Assembly (NCBI GenBank): GCA_903862155.1
Contig: CAIOXF010000292.1
Location: 1 to 31,250 of the forward strand
From: an uncultured cyanobacterium
GTDB lineage: Bacteria > Cyanobacteriota > Cyanobacteriia > PCC-6307 > Cyanobiaceae
Reading direction: 5' to 3'
DNA: 31,250 bases
Position numbers and translations under genes: made by a program. Shown here one piece after another: positions 15,194-22,932 of the stretch; position 1 is the stretch's first letter; each line of letters starts with the position of its first letter. Under the pieces are notes generated by a model. It was given only the letters and a program-made list of their open reading frames with translations, had not been told where the DNA came from and made no database searches.

Positions 15194-15937
15194 ATGAGCC
15201 CCGAGCAGCTGCTGGACTCCACCCAGGCGGCCAACGCCAGCGCAGCTGAAAAAGCGGCCGAAAAGGCCGAGGTGAAGGGCTACTTCGAAACCACCGGCTT
15301 CGATCGCTGGAACCGCATCTACAGCGATTCCGACGACGTGAACAACGTGCAGCGCAACATCCGCATCGGCCACCAGAAAACGGTGGACAACGTGCTGGCC
15401 TGGCTCCAGGAGCAGGGAAACCTGGCGAACCGCAGCTTCTGTGATGCGGGCTGCGGTGTGGGCAGCCTCAGCCTGCCCCTGGCCCAGCTCGGGGCCGGCA
15501 GCATCGCCGCCAGCGATCTCTCGGAGGCCATGGCCACCGAAGCCGCCCGCCGCGCCGCCGAAGCAGGAATCCCCACCAGCCAGCTGAGCTTCACCGCCTC
15601 CGACCTGGAGAGCCTCAGCGGTCGCTACGACACGGTGATCTGCCTGGACGTGTTCATCCACTACCCCCAGGCCCCTGCCGAAGACATGGTGCGCCACCTG
15701 GCCTCAATGGCCGAGCAGCACCTGATCGTGAGCTTCGCCCCCTACACCCCACTGCTAGCGATCCTGAAGGGCATCGGCCAGCTGTTCCCGGGCCCCAGCA
15801 AAACCACCCGGGCTTACACCCTCAAGGAGGAGGGGATCGTCAAGGCTGCGGCCGAGGCAGGCTTCAAGCCGGTGAAGCGCAGCCTCAACAAGGCGCCCTT
15901 CTACTTCTCCCGGCTGATCGCCTTCGAAAAGGCCTGA
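15194..15937 (+). CDS. chlM: Magnesium-protoporphyrin IX methyltransferase
   Basis: A 247-residue ChlM/BchM. Diagnostic parts are VKGYFETTGFDRWNRIYSD near the N-terminus, motif I FCDAGCGVGSLSLPLAQLG, DLSEAMATEAARRA, TVICLDVFIHYPQ, LIVSFAPYTPLLAILKGIG and the C-terminal FYFSRLIAFEKA. It methylates the propionate of Mg-protoporphyrin IX with SAM, a step in chlorophyll synthesis, which confirms a phototroph. The ATG at 15194 follows nagA by 26 bases. The open frame extends upstream inside nagA, but that part is out of frame with nagA and not part of the protein. Confidence 0.97.
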   Translation: MSPEQLLDSTQAANASAAEKAAEKAEVKGYFETTGFDRWNRIYSDSDDVNNVQRNIRIGHQKTVDNVLAWLQEQGNLANRSFCDAGCGVGSLSLPLAQLGAGSIAASDLSEAMATEAARRAAEAGIPTSQLSFTASDLESLSGRYDTVICLDVFIHYPQAPAEDMVRHLASMAEQHLIVSFAPYTPLLAILKGIGQLFPGPSKTTRAYTLKEEGIVKAAAEAGFKPVKRSLNKAPFYFSRLIAFEKA

Positions 15938-15943
15938 TCTGAG

Positions 15944-16114
15944 TCAGGTGGATCTGATCGTCGCTCTGCAGCTCAACCTGCTCGCCGCGCAGCTGGGCGA
16001 ATCCAGCAACCGGCGTCCATGGCGACGGCTGTCGATGCCGTGCTGCCACCACACCTGACGGCCCTGCTCGAGCTCCTGCTCAACCCAGAATCCCCAAGCA
16101 GCAGCGGGACTCAC
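15944..16114 (-). CDS. Small hypothetical ORF (56 aa) coupled to the pseudouridine synthase
   Basis: A GTG at 16114 overlaps the stop of the upstream RluA-family gene in a GTGA, the classic four-base coupling. The 56-codon frame begins VSPAAAWGFWVEQELEQGRQ and contains a Trp-rich, charged first half (VWWQHGIDSRRHGRR) followed by a Ser/Cys/Arg-rich tail, ending at 15944, six bases from the end of the convergent chlM. It nearly fills the gap between the two genes. I do not recognise a family. The protein-like composition of the first 35 residues and the coupled start argue for a real small gene; the tail looks less convincing. Confidence 0.45.
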   Translation of the reverse strand: MSPAAAWGFWVEQELEQGRQVWWQHGIDSRRHGRRLLDSPSCAASRLSCRATIRST

Positions 16115-17148
16115 CGATCCATCGCGCCGCGGAGCTCCTGTGGCAGGGGCGCCTCCAGGGAGAGCAGGTCGCCATCCGGCATGGGCAGAGCCAGGCGGTG
16201 GGCATGGAGGCAGTAGCCCCCCTCTCCCGGCAGGGCATCGGTGCGGGCGCGGCCGCCTGGTGCGTAGAGGGGATCCCCCTGCAGCGGCGCACCAATGGCA
16301 GCGGTGTGGATACGGATCTGATGGGGCCGGCCGCTGGCGATCACCACCTCCACCAGCAGGCCTGCGGGCTGTCGTTCCAGCAGGGTGAGCCGGCTGCTTG
16401 CCGGAAGGGCAGCGGGCTCACCAGGAGCCGCAGACCAGAGGCTGCCCAATCGGGCATGGGGCCGGCGCCCGATCGGCGTGGTGATCTCCAGGCTGCCGCC
16501 CAGGGCGAGAGCCTGCAGGGGCGAAGCGGGGCCAGGGGAATGGAGCAGGGCCCGGTAGGCCTTGCGGCAGGGCCCCTGCGAAGGCGCCACGGTTGTGGCT
16601 TCCCGCAGCAGGGCACTGAGCCAGGCGCGACTGGTCGCACTGCGGGCGCAGAGGAGAAGCCCCGAGGTAAAGCGCCCCAGCCGGTGCACAGGCCTGGGGA
16701 TGCCGCCGCAGCCCTCGCGTGCACTGGACTCCCCCTGGCGCTCAATCTGACGCAACAAGGTGTGCTCCAGAAAACCACCGGCCGGCATCACCGGCAGCCC
16801 GCTGGGCTTGTTGAACACCACCAGATCGCCGTTGTCGAACAGGGGGCTAGGCAACACCGGCACGGCGGCTTCCTGCCAGGGCGGCCGATGCCACACCAGC
16901 CGATCTCCGGCTGCGAGAGGCCCATCGGCCCAGAGCTGCTGGCCGTTTCTGAAGATCTCCCCGGCGCCAAGCCGCTGCAGCCACACCTCTGCGCTGGAGT
17001 GGCCGTAGCGCCCGGCGTAGAACGCGCTCACGCTGCCGGCCGCCAGATCAGCCGGGCCCACCCGATCGCGGTAGGCATGGCCGTTGTTGAACGCTGCCGG
17101 CAACCAGCCGGCGCCGTGCTCACTCAACGAGGCCGTGCTCGAGGGCAT
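16111..17148 (-). CDS. RluA-family pseudouridine synthase with altered catalytic motif
   Basis: A 345-residue protein with the RluA catalytic domain: LVVFNKPSGLPVMPAGG (about 110-125), RPVHRLGRFTSGLLLCAR (about 152-169), CRKAYRALL, then the C-terminal GRPHQIRIHTAAIGAPLQGDPLY and CLHAHRLALP. The S4-like N-terminal part includes AGEIFRNGQQL and GDRLVWHRPPW. In active RluA enzymes the second motif reads HRLD-x-x-TSG, with the Asp acting on uracil; here that residue is G158. The protein may be inactive on RNA, use another residue, or belong to a variant group. The ATG at 17148 overlaps the response regulator by 29 bases; a TTG at 17127 would cut this to 8. Confidence 0.87.
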   Translation of the reverse strand: MPSSTASLSEHGAGWLPAAFNNGHAYRDRVGPADLAAGSVSAFYAGRYGHSSAEVWLQRLGAGEIFRNGQQLWADGPLAAGDRLVWHRPPWQEAAVPVLPSPLFDNGDLVVFNKPSGLPVMPAGGFLEHTLLRQIERQGESSAREGCGGIPRPVHRLGRFTSGLLLCARSATSRAWLSALLREATTVAPSQGPCRKAYRALLHSPGPASPLQALALGGSLEITTPIGRRPHARLGSLWSAAPGEPAALPASSRLTLLERQPAGLLVEVVIASGRPHQIRIHTAAIGAPLQGDPLYAPGGRARTDALPGEGGYCLHAHRLALPMPDGDLLSLEAPLPQELRGAMDR

Positions 17149-17869
17149 AGCGCACCAGCTCGGTGCGGCTGGCGGTGCCGGTTTTGATGAACAGCCGGCT
17201 CACGTACTTCTCCACGTTGCGGATGGAGGTTTCCAGGCGCCGGGCGATCTCCTTGTTCATCATTCCCTCGGCCACCAGCTGCAGCACCGACGCCTCCCGC
17301 GGCGTGAAGCTGTGCTCAGCGGGCACCGATGCCTTCTTCTGCCCCCCGGTGGAGAGCAGCGAGCGGATCTCGGTGATCTGCTTGGCCATCTGGCCGATGT
17401 CCGCATCGGCGAAGCGGGCGGCCTCCGCCAGCAGGCGCTCCTGCCGGCGCACCACGTTCTGCACGCGGGCCACCAGTTCGTCGGGGTCGAACGGTTTGGG
17501 GATGTAGTCGTCGCAGCCCGCCTGGAAGCCGGCAATTCGATCGGCGGTCATGCCCTTGGCGGTGAGGAAGATCACCGGGGTGCCGCCCAACCGCTCATCG
17601 CCTCGCAGGCGTTGCAGCAGGCCATAGCCATCGCAGCGCGGCATCATCACGTCAGTGATCACCACGTCGGGCAGCAGGTCTTGGGCCTTCTGCCAGCCCT
17701 CCTCACCGTCGTTGGCCGTGGTCACCTGGAAGCCCTCGTCTTCCAGGTAGGCGCTCACCGCCGTACGCAGGCCGGGCTCGTCATCCACGAGCAGCAGGCG
17801 CACCGGGACGGGTTCCGCAGCAGCCTCGACGGTTGCCGGGGCCTGGGGTTCGGGGGAATCGCTGGTCAT
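17120..17869 (-). CDS. NarL/LuxR-type response regulator
   Basis: A 249-residue two-domain regulator. After a Pro/Ala/Glu-rich leader the receiver domain (about 23-140) has the acidic pair LLLVDDEPG, the phospho-acceptor D73 in VVITDVMMPRCDG, the Thr in VIFLTAKG and the switch Lys K125 in DYIPKPFDPDEL. The C-terminal LuxR helix-turn-helix is FTPREASVLQLVAEGMMNKE followed by IARRLETSIRNVEKYVSRLF. No sensor kinase gene is adjacent, so it looks like an orphan regulator; it could correspond to the Ycf29 type found in cyanobacteria and red plastids, but I cannot prove that. It sits upstream of, and overlaps, the pseudouridine synthase gene. Confidence 0.92.
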   Translation of the reverse strand: MTSDSPEPQAPATVEAAAEPVPVRLLLVDDEPGLRTAVSAYLEDEGFQVTTANDGEEGWQKAQDLLPDVVITDVMMPRCDGYGLLQRLRGDERLGGTPVIFLTAKGMTADRIAGFQAGCDDYIPKPFDPDELVARVQNVVRRQERLLAEAARFADADIGQMAKQITEIRSLLSTGGQKKASVPAEHSFTPREASVLQLVAEGMMNKEIARRLETSIRNVEKYVSRLFIKTGTASRTELVRYALEHGLVE

Positions 17870-17902
17870 CGCAGAACTGTAGGCAGGCCCTTCGGGCTGG
17901 CT

Positions 17903-18436
17903 TCAGCGCCGGCCACCACCACCGCCCGGGAGCACCTGCTCCGACTCCACAAGGGTGCCGGTGTAGCCGAGCTGACGTGCCACGGACTTGAGGGTGGCTG
18001 GATCCTTGCCGCCGTGCTCAGGCACGCAGGTGGCCCACCACACCAGATGGTCGATGCGGTTGGCCGGCGTAATCGGCCCCCCGGGATTGAGGCTTCGCAC
18101 GAACAGATACGTGCCGTCGCTGGTAACGCGCAGCGGCTCCTCCTTGCTGCAACGGATGGTTTCGTTGCGCACCACCACGTTGTTGGGGGTCTCATCCCAC
18201 ACCTTCACCCGAAACACCCCGGGCTGCTGGGCATCGGGAGTGATGCCGTACACCCCGATGGCCTGCTTACCGCCGGCCACCACCCGCTCCATCAGCAGCA
18301 CCATGCCCCGGGGGCGCGCTTCCTCAGGAATCACGGTGCCTCCCTCCGCCCGGGCCGCCCGGATGGCACCGAGCTGCACACCCAGCAGCAGCGGTGCCGC
18401 AGCGAGCAGTAGCGAGTGGAGGTTTTTCGTCAGCAT
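17903..18436 (-). CDS. Exported protein of unknown function
   Basis: A 177-residue protein with a Sec signal peptide: a basic start, then LHSLLLAAAPLLLGVQLGAI, and a likely cleavage after the Ala-Arg-Ala near residue 30. The mature part has two cysteines (TIRCSKEEP and WWATCVPEHGG) that may pair, a run FRVKVWDETPNNVVVRNETI, and a Gly/Arg-rich tail GGGGGRR. I do not recognise a family. The frame is open upstream to 18592 across the cysteine desulfurase gene, but the signal peptide fixes the ATG at 18436. That ATG lies six bases from the divergent nifS start. It ends 33 bases before the response regulator. Confidence 0.78.
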   Translation of the reverse strand: MLTKNLHSLLLAAAPLLLGVQLGAIRAARAEGGTVIPEEARPRGMVLLMERVVAGGKQAIGVYGITPDAQQPGVFRVKVWDETPNNVVVRNETIRCSKEEPLRVTSDGTYLFVRSLNPGGPITPANRIDHLVWWATCVPEHGGKDPATLKSVARQLGYTGTLVESEQVLPGGGGGRR

Positions 18437-18448
18437 GGAACCATGCTC
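18431..18448. promoter_or_regulatory. Palindrome holding both divergent start codons
   Basis: Here agcatgg and ccatgct flank the two bases aa, a 7-bp inverted repeat. The left arm contains the ATG of the leftward exported-protein gene (as cat, 18434-18436) and the right arm the ATG of the rightward cysteine desulfurase (18443-18445). With six bases between the start codons, each gene's leader and promoter must lie inside the coding region of the other. Confidence 0.5.
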
Positions 18449-19579
18449 GCCTACCTCGACCACCACGCGACCACCCCCTGCGCCCCATCCGTGGTGGCAG
18501 CGATGGCGCCCTGGTGGAGCGAATGCTGGGCCAACCCCTCCAGCCGCCTGTACCGGCCGGCACTGGAAGCCGCCGCCGCCGTGGAGCACCACCGCGCCCG
18601 GCTGGCCAGGCTGCTGGGGGCAGCCGAGGCACGGGTGGTGTTTACCAGCGGCGCCACCGAAGCCAACAACCTGGCCCTCAAGGGGGTGGCTGAAGCGGCC
18701 CTAGCCGGCAGCAGCCCACGCCGCCGGCTGGTGAGCGTAGTGACGGAGCATCGCGCCGTGCTCGATCCCCTGCGCTACCTGGAGCGCCACGGCTTTCCGC
18801 TCACCCTGCTGCCGGTGCAGCCCGACGGGCTGCTGGATCCCATCCAGCTCGAAGCGGCCCTGGGGCCTGACGTGCTGCTGGTGAGCGTGATGGCCGCCAA
18901 CAACGAAATCGGCGTGCTCCAGCCCATCGCCCAGATCGCCGGCCTCTGCCAGCGGCATGGCGTTCTGCTGCACTGCGACGCCGCCCAGGCCACCGGCCAC
19001 ATCCCGCTGGCCATGGACGCCCTGGGCATCGACCTGCTCAGCATCAGCGGCCACAAGCTCTATGGCCCCGTGGGCAGCGGCGCGCTGCTGGTGCGCAAGG
19101 GGGTGGCCCTGGCCCCCCAGCAACTGGGGGGCAGTCAGGAGGAGGGGCTGCGGGCCGGCACCCTGGCGGTGCCGCTGATCGTGGGGCTCAGCAAGGCCAT
19201 GGAGCTGGCCCATGCCGACCGGGAGGCACGGGCTGAACGGCTGGCCACGCTGCGGGATGCGCTCCGGCGCGGGGTGGAGACCCTGGGCGATGTGCAGCTC
19301 AACGGCTCACTGGATCAACGCCTGCCCCACAACCTGAACATCACCATTAGCGGCGTCGACGGCACGGCCCTGCATCAGCGGCTGCGGCGGCGGATCGCCG
19401 TGAGCAGCGGCTCGGCCTGCAGCCAGGGATCGCCCTCCCACGTGCTGCAGGCCTTGGGCCGCAGCCGCCAGGAGGCTGCCGCCTCGATCCGCTTCGGGCT
19501 CGGACGGCACACCAGCGCGGCGGACATCGCGGAGGCGATTGCAGCCGTGCAGGAGGCCGTTCAGGCGCTGCGGCGCTGA
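18443..19579 (+). CDS. Cysteine desulfurase (NifS/IscS family)
   Basis: A 378-residue class V aminotransferase-fold enzyme. It starts AYLDHHATTPCAP, has FTSGATEANNLALKG, the PLP lysine in SISGHKLYGPVGSGALLVRKG, HCDAAQATGH with the PLP Asp and Gln, and a catalytic cysteine loop SSGSACSQGSPSHVLQALG close to IscS-type (group I) enzymes. It removes sulfur from cysteine for Fe-S clusters or other sulfur cofactors; no scaffold or SUF genes are adjacent. The ATG at 18443 is chosen because the native start is MLAYLDHHAT; an upstream start at 18416 would enter the divergent signal peptide gene. Its end overlaps rsmH by 19 bases. Confidence 0.94.
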   Translation: MLAYLDHHATTPCAPSVVAAMAPWWSECWANPSSRLYRPALEAAAAVEHHRARLARLLGAAEARVVFTSGATEANNLALKGVAEAALAGSSPRRRLVSVVTEHRAVLDPLRYLERHGFPLTLLPVQPDGLLDPIQLEAALGPDVLLVSVMAANNEIGVLQPIAQIAGLCQRHGVLLHCDAAQATGHIPLAMDALGIDLLSISGHKLYGPVGSGALLVRKGVALAPQQLGGSQEEGLRAGTLAVPLIVGLSKAMELAHADREARAERLATLRDALRRGVETLGDVQLNGSLDQRLPHNLNITISGVDGTALHQRLRRRIAVSSGSACSQGSPSHVLQALGRSRQEAAASIRFGLGRHTSAADIAEAIAAVQEAVQALRR

Positions 19580-20484
19580 GCCACCCGGAACTTGGCGCTG
19601 CGGCTGCGGGGATTGGCCTCCTCTTCTGCCGCACTAGCCACCAGGGGCTTGCGGGTGATCCGCTGCAGGCGCTCATCGCTGAGGAAGGCGGTCTTGACAC
19701 GCCGGTCTTCCAGGGAGTGGAAGCTGATCACCCCGAACAGTCCGCCCCGCACCAACCAATCCGGGGCCTGCGCGAGCAATCGATCCAGCACCCCGAGTTC
19801 GTCGTTCACGGCGATGCGCAGGGCCTGGAAGGTGCGAGTGGCCGGATGGATGCGGCCGCGCCGGGCAGCTGGCGGGTAGCAACCGGCCACCAGATAAGCG
19901 AGCTCACTGGTAGTGCGGGGCTGGGCAGGATCGCCCCAGGGCCCCTGCTCCTTGAGCTTTCGGGCGATGCGGCGGGAGAGGCGCTCCTCGCCATAGGCGT
20001 AGATGAGGTCGGCCAGCTCGGATTCCTCGAGGCGCTCGATCAACGCAGCGGCGGTTTCGCCGGCCGCGGGGTTCATGCGCATGTCGAGCGGGCCCTCGGC
20101 GCGGAAGCTGAACCCCCGGGCCGCCACATCCAGCTGCGGACTGCTCACCCCCAGATCGGCCAGCACCGCCAGGGCCGGCTCCGGCGGTGTGTAGTCAGCG
20201 AAGTTGCTGGCCACGACCATGACCCGATCGCCGAAGGGGGCCAGGCGCTCAGCCGCCGCGGCCCGAGCTGTGGGGTCCTGATCAAGACCGATCAACCGCA
20301 GGCGCGGATGTTCCGCCAGCAGCAGGGCACTGTGGCCGCCGCCGCCGAGGGTGCAATCGATCAGCAGCCCATCGCCGCGCTGCTCCAGCAGGGGGGCCAG
20401 CTCGGCGAACGCAGCGAGCACCTGATCCGCCAGCACGGGCTGATGCTGGAAGGCGTCCTCCCTGGTCAAGGGCTCCTCAGCCAC
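19561..20484 (-). CDS. rsmH: 16S rRNA (cytosine-1402 N4) methyltransferase
   Basis: A 307-residue RsmH (MraW). The start FQHQPVLADQVLAAF, SAM motif LLIDCTLGGGGHSALLL, LIGLDQDPTA, ADLGVSSPQLDVAARGFSF, GPLDMRMNP, and the C-terminal RIHPATRTFQALRIAVNDEL and VISFHSLEDRRVK are all diagnostic. It methylates C1402 of 16S rRNA. Two starts are possible: GTG at 20484, overlapping the upstream gene stop by 8 bases, or TTG at 20469. The GTG is used. The frame is open to 20871 but that part is antisense-like and unrelated. Unusually for bacteria, no dcw division genes follow, which is normal for cyanobacteria. Confidence 0.95.
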   Translation of the reverse strand: MAEEPLTREDAFQHQPVLADQVLAAFAELAPLLEQRGDGLLIDCTLGGGGHSALLLAEHPRLRLIGLDQDPTARAAAAERLAPFGDRVMVVASNFADYTPPEPALAVLADLGVSSPQLDVAARGFSFRAEGPLDMRMNPAAGETAAALIERLEESELADLIYAYGEERLSRRIARKLKEQGPWGDPAQPRTTSELAYLVAGCYPPAARRGRIHPATRTFQALRIAVNDELGVLDRLLAQAPDWLVRGGLFGVISFHSLEDRRVKTAFLSDERLQRITRKPLVASAAEEEANPRSRSAKFRVAQRRSA

Positions 20485-21124
20485 GGGAGCCCTGGCGGGG
20501 GGAGGCCCAGCGCAGCAGTGGCGCCGCCAGCCGACGGCGCCACCGCTCCAGCCGATCGGGCGGGCGCCGGAGCTCCGCCGGAAGCTCCAGGCGATCCAGA
20601 TCGCGCAGGTCGACGGCCAGGGCCTGCAGCAGCTGGCTGAGCAGACGCTGCTCCGCTGCCGCGAGGCTGCCATCGGCATCGGCCAGCAGGCCGTAGAAGC
20701 GAGCGATCGCCAGGCGCAGGCTGGGGTCGCCCAGAGCCGCCAGGGTGCGGCACACCACGGCCAGATCCACCGAACCCTGCAGGCTGAGGCCGCGGCGCTG
20801 CTGATCCTGCAGATTGAGCAGGGCCATCCCGCGGGTAAAGAGCTCCCATTCGTCGTCGCCAAACTGGGCATCGGCCATCGCCAGGGCCAGAGCCCCCTCC
20901 AGGATCGCCAGGCCCTCCTCGCTGCGGCCCGCCAGGGGCCTGAGCAAGGCCTCCTGGCTCTGCTGCAAAAGAGCCAGCCGACGGGCCGCCCGCCGGCGAC
21001 TCGGGGCCAGCAGCCAGTCCGCCAGGCCGTTGGCCAAGCCGCTTAACAACCTGGCCAGCGGCGCAGGCCAGCCCCCTGGAGGCGCCGATCGGCGGCTGGC
21101 AGTCCTGCGGTCTGGCTTGGTCAC
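20477..21124 (-). CDS. Conserved-looking protein of unknown function (TerB-like segment)
   Basis: A 215-residue Arg/Leu/Ala-rich protein starting at a GTG. The N-terminal 45 residues are basic; the middle contains GLAILEGALALAMADAQFGDDEW and the later LADADGSLAAAEQRLLSQLL, which resembles the acidic helix repeats of TerB-type domains (Ala-Asp-Gly-x-[Ile/Leu]-x-x-x-Glu), although one match by eye is thin evidence. The C-terminus is again basic (RRPPDRLERWRRRLAAPLLRW). No enzyme motif is visible. It is co-directional with rsmH and overlaps its start by 8 bases. It is divergent from ndhH across 149 bases. Confidence 0.68.
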   Translation of the reverse strand: MTKPDRRTASRRSAPPGGWPAPLARLLSGLANGLADWLLAPSRRRAARRLALLQQSQEALLRPLAGRSEEGLAILEGALALAMADAQFGDDEWELFTRGMALLNLQDQQRRGLSLQGSVDLAVVCRTLAALGDPSLRLAIARFYGLLADADGSLAAAEQRLLSQLLQALAVDLRDLDRLELPAELRRPPDRLERWRRRLAAPLLRWASPRQGSRG

Positions 21125-21273
21125 GCCGCTCCAGGCCGCTGCCAGGCCGTTGTGCCGTCGTTGCCACCGTAACGGCCGCGAGAGCAGCAGACCCGCCCCT
21201 GGGCAGGTTCACAACCGAACATCGAGACCTCCTTCCTAAGATCCCGCCACGATTCCCTAAGCCATTCGGCCCC

Positions 21274-22458
21274 ATGACGCAGCTGGAGACGCGCACGGAG
21301 CCAATGGTGGTGAACTTCGGCCCCCATCACCCTTCGATGCACGGGGTGCTGCGGCTGGTGGTGACCCTCGACGGCGAAGACGTGGTGGATTGCGAGCCGG
21401 TGATCGGCTATCTCCACCGCGGCATGGAGAAGATCGCCGAAAACCGCACGAACGTGATGTTCGTGCCCTACGTGAGCCGCATGGACTATGCGGCCGGCAT
21501 GTTCTATGAGGCGATCGTGGTGAACGCACCCGAGCGCCTAGCCGATGTGCCGGTGCCGAAGCGGGCCAGCTACATCCGGGTGTTGATGCTGGAGCTCAAC
21601 CGCATCGCCAACCATCTGCTCTGGCTTGGCCCCTTCCTGGCGGACGTGGGCGCCCAGACGCCGTTCTTCTACATCTTCCGGGAACGGGAGATGATCTACG
21701 ACCTGTGGGAGGCGGCCACAGGTCAGCGCCTGATTAACAACAACTACTTCCGCATCGGCGGTGTGGCTGCGGATCTGCCCTACGGCTGGCTGGAGAAGTG
21801 TCTCGACTTCTGCGATTGGTTCGGCCCCAAGATCGATGAATACGAAAAGCTGATCACCAACAACCCGATTTTCCGCAAGCGGATTGAGGGTCTGGGAGTG
21901 ATCAGCCGCGAGCAAGCGATCAACTGGAGCCTCTCGGGTCCAATGCTGCGCGCCTCTGGGGTGCCCTGGGATCTGCGCAGAGTTGATCACTATGAGTGCT
22001 ACGACGACTTCGAGTGGAACGTGGCCTGGGAGAAGGAAGGCGACTGTTTCGCGCGTTATCGGGTGCGGGTGCAGGAAATGCGCGAGTCGCTGAAGATCCT
22101 GCGCCAGGCCTGCCAGATGATCCCGGGCGGCCCCACCGAGAACCTGGAAGCCCGTCGCATGGCCGAGGGCAAGAAGAGCGAGTGGTACGGCTTCGACTAT
22201 CAGTACGTCGCCAAGAAGGTGGCCCCCACCTTCAAGATCCCCTCAGGCGAGCTCTACACCCGCCTCGAATCCGGCAAGGGTGAAATCGGTGTGTTCATTC
22301 AGGGCAACGACGATGTGACCCCCTGGCGCTTCAAGATCCGCGCCGCCGATCAGAACAACCTGCAGATCCTTCCCCACATCCTCAAGGGGGCCAAGGTGGC
22401 CGACATCATGGCGATCCTCGGTTCGATCGACGTGATCATGGGATCGGTAGATCGCTGA
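21274..22458 (+). CDS. ndhH: NAD(P)H-quinone oxidoreductase subunit H
   Basis: A 394-residue NdhH of standard length. It shows FGPHHPSMHGVLRLVVTLDGE, YLHRGMEKIAENRT, YVSRMDYAAGMFYE, the NHLLWLGPFLADVGAQTPFFY block, the DLRRVDHYECYDDFEW segment and the C-terminal ADIMAILGSIDVIMGSVDR. It is a core peripheral-arm subunit of the cyanobacterial NDH-1 complex, lining the quinone site, active in respiration and cyclic electron flow at the thylakoid. The ATG at 21274 is the natural start. A possible -10 (TAAGAT, 21237-21242) is visible but without a fitting -35. Confidence 0.98.
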   Translation: MTQLETRTEPMVVNFGPHHPSMHGVLRLVVTLDGEDVVDCEPVIGYLHRGMEKIAENRTNVMFVPYVSRMDYAAGMFYEAIVVNAPERLADVPVPKRASYIRVLMLELNRIANHLLWLGPFLADVGAQTPFFYIFREREMIYDLWEAATGQRLINNNYFRIGGVAADLPYGWLEKCLDFCDWFGPKIDEYEKLITNNPIFRKRIEGLGVISREQAINWSLSGPMLRASGVPWDLRRVDHYECYDDFEWNVAWEKEGDCFARYRVRVQEMRESLKILRQACQMIPGGPTENLEARRMAEGKKSEWYGFDYQYVAKKVAPTFKIPSGELYTRLESGKGEIGVFIQGNDDVTPWRFKIRAADQNNLQILPHILKGAKVADIMAILGSIDVIMGSVDR

Positions 22459-22506
22459 TCCCTGGCCCTTCCCGACCCCAACTCCTGGCTGCTCCTCCGC
22501 CGCACG

Positions 22507-22932
22507 GTGCGCTTCGGTGACACCGATGCGGCTGGCGTGATGCATTTTCACCAGCTGCTGCGCTGGTGCCACGAGGCCTACGAGGAAAGCTTGGAGCGAT
22601 TTGGGGTGGCGGCCGGAGAGGTGTTCCCCACGCCAGCAGCCATGCCTGAAGTGGCACTGCCAATCATTCACTGCAGCGCCGATTTCCTGGCACCCCTGGT
22701 GTGCGGCGATCCCCTGGCGATTCAGCTGGAGCCGGTGCGCCTGGATCCCGGCTGTTTTGAAGTGCGCTACAGCTTCCGCCCTGGGAATGGCGGCAGTGCG
22801 CGGGATGTGGCCCGCGGGCTCACCCGCCACCTGGCGATCCGCAGCAACAACCGCAGCCGCTGCCCGCTGCCGCCACCGATCAACCGTTGGCTGGAGGCAG
22901 CGAGCCTCGAGAGCGGGATCCGCCCCCTCTGA
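22507..22932 (+). CDS. 1,4-dihydroxy-2-naphthoyl-CoA thioesterase candidate (hotdog fold)
   Basis: A hotdog thioesterase. Visible are RFGDTDAAGVMHFHQLLRWC, with the catalytic Asp in DTDAAGVMHF, then HEAYEESLERFG, and the middle strands LPIIHCSADFLAPLVCGDPL. Members of this 4HBT group in cyanobacteria hydrolyse DHNA-CoA in phylloquinone synthesis, which fits the men genes next door. Starting at the GTG at 22507 loses most of the first strand; the preceding codons from 22459 read SLALPDPNSWLLLRRT and look like protein, but hold no ATG, GTG or TTG, so the true start may be a CTG (22462). It shares a frame with ndhH, separated only by the ndhH TGA. Confidence 0.85.
   Translation: MRFGDTDAAGVMHFHQLLRWCHEAYEESLERFGVAAGEVFPTPAAMPEVALPIIHCSADFLAPLVCGDPLAIQLEPVRLDPGCFEVRYSFRPGNGGSARDVARGLTRHLAIRSNNRSRCPLPPPINRWLEAASLESGIRPL

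Noticed and set aside
20485..20871. Upstream extension of the rsmH frame
   Set aside because: It is out of frame inside the co-directional unknown gene, and RsmH similarity begins just after 20484.
21210..21245. Sigma-70 type promoter for ndhH (TTCACA and TAAGAT)
   Set aside because: The spacing between the hexamers is about 23 bases, too long.
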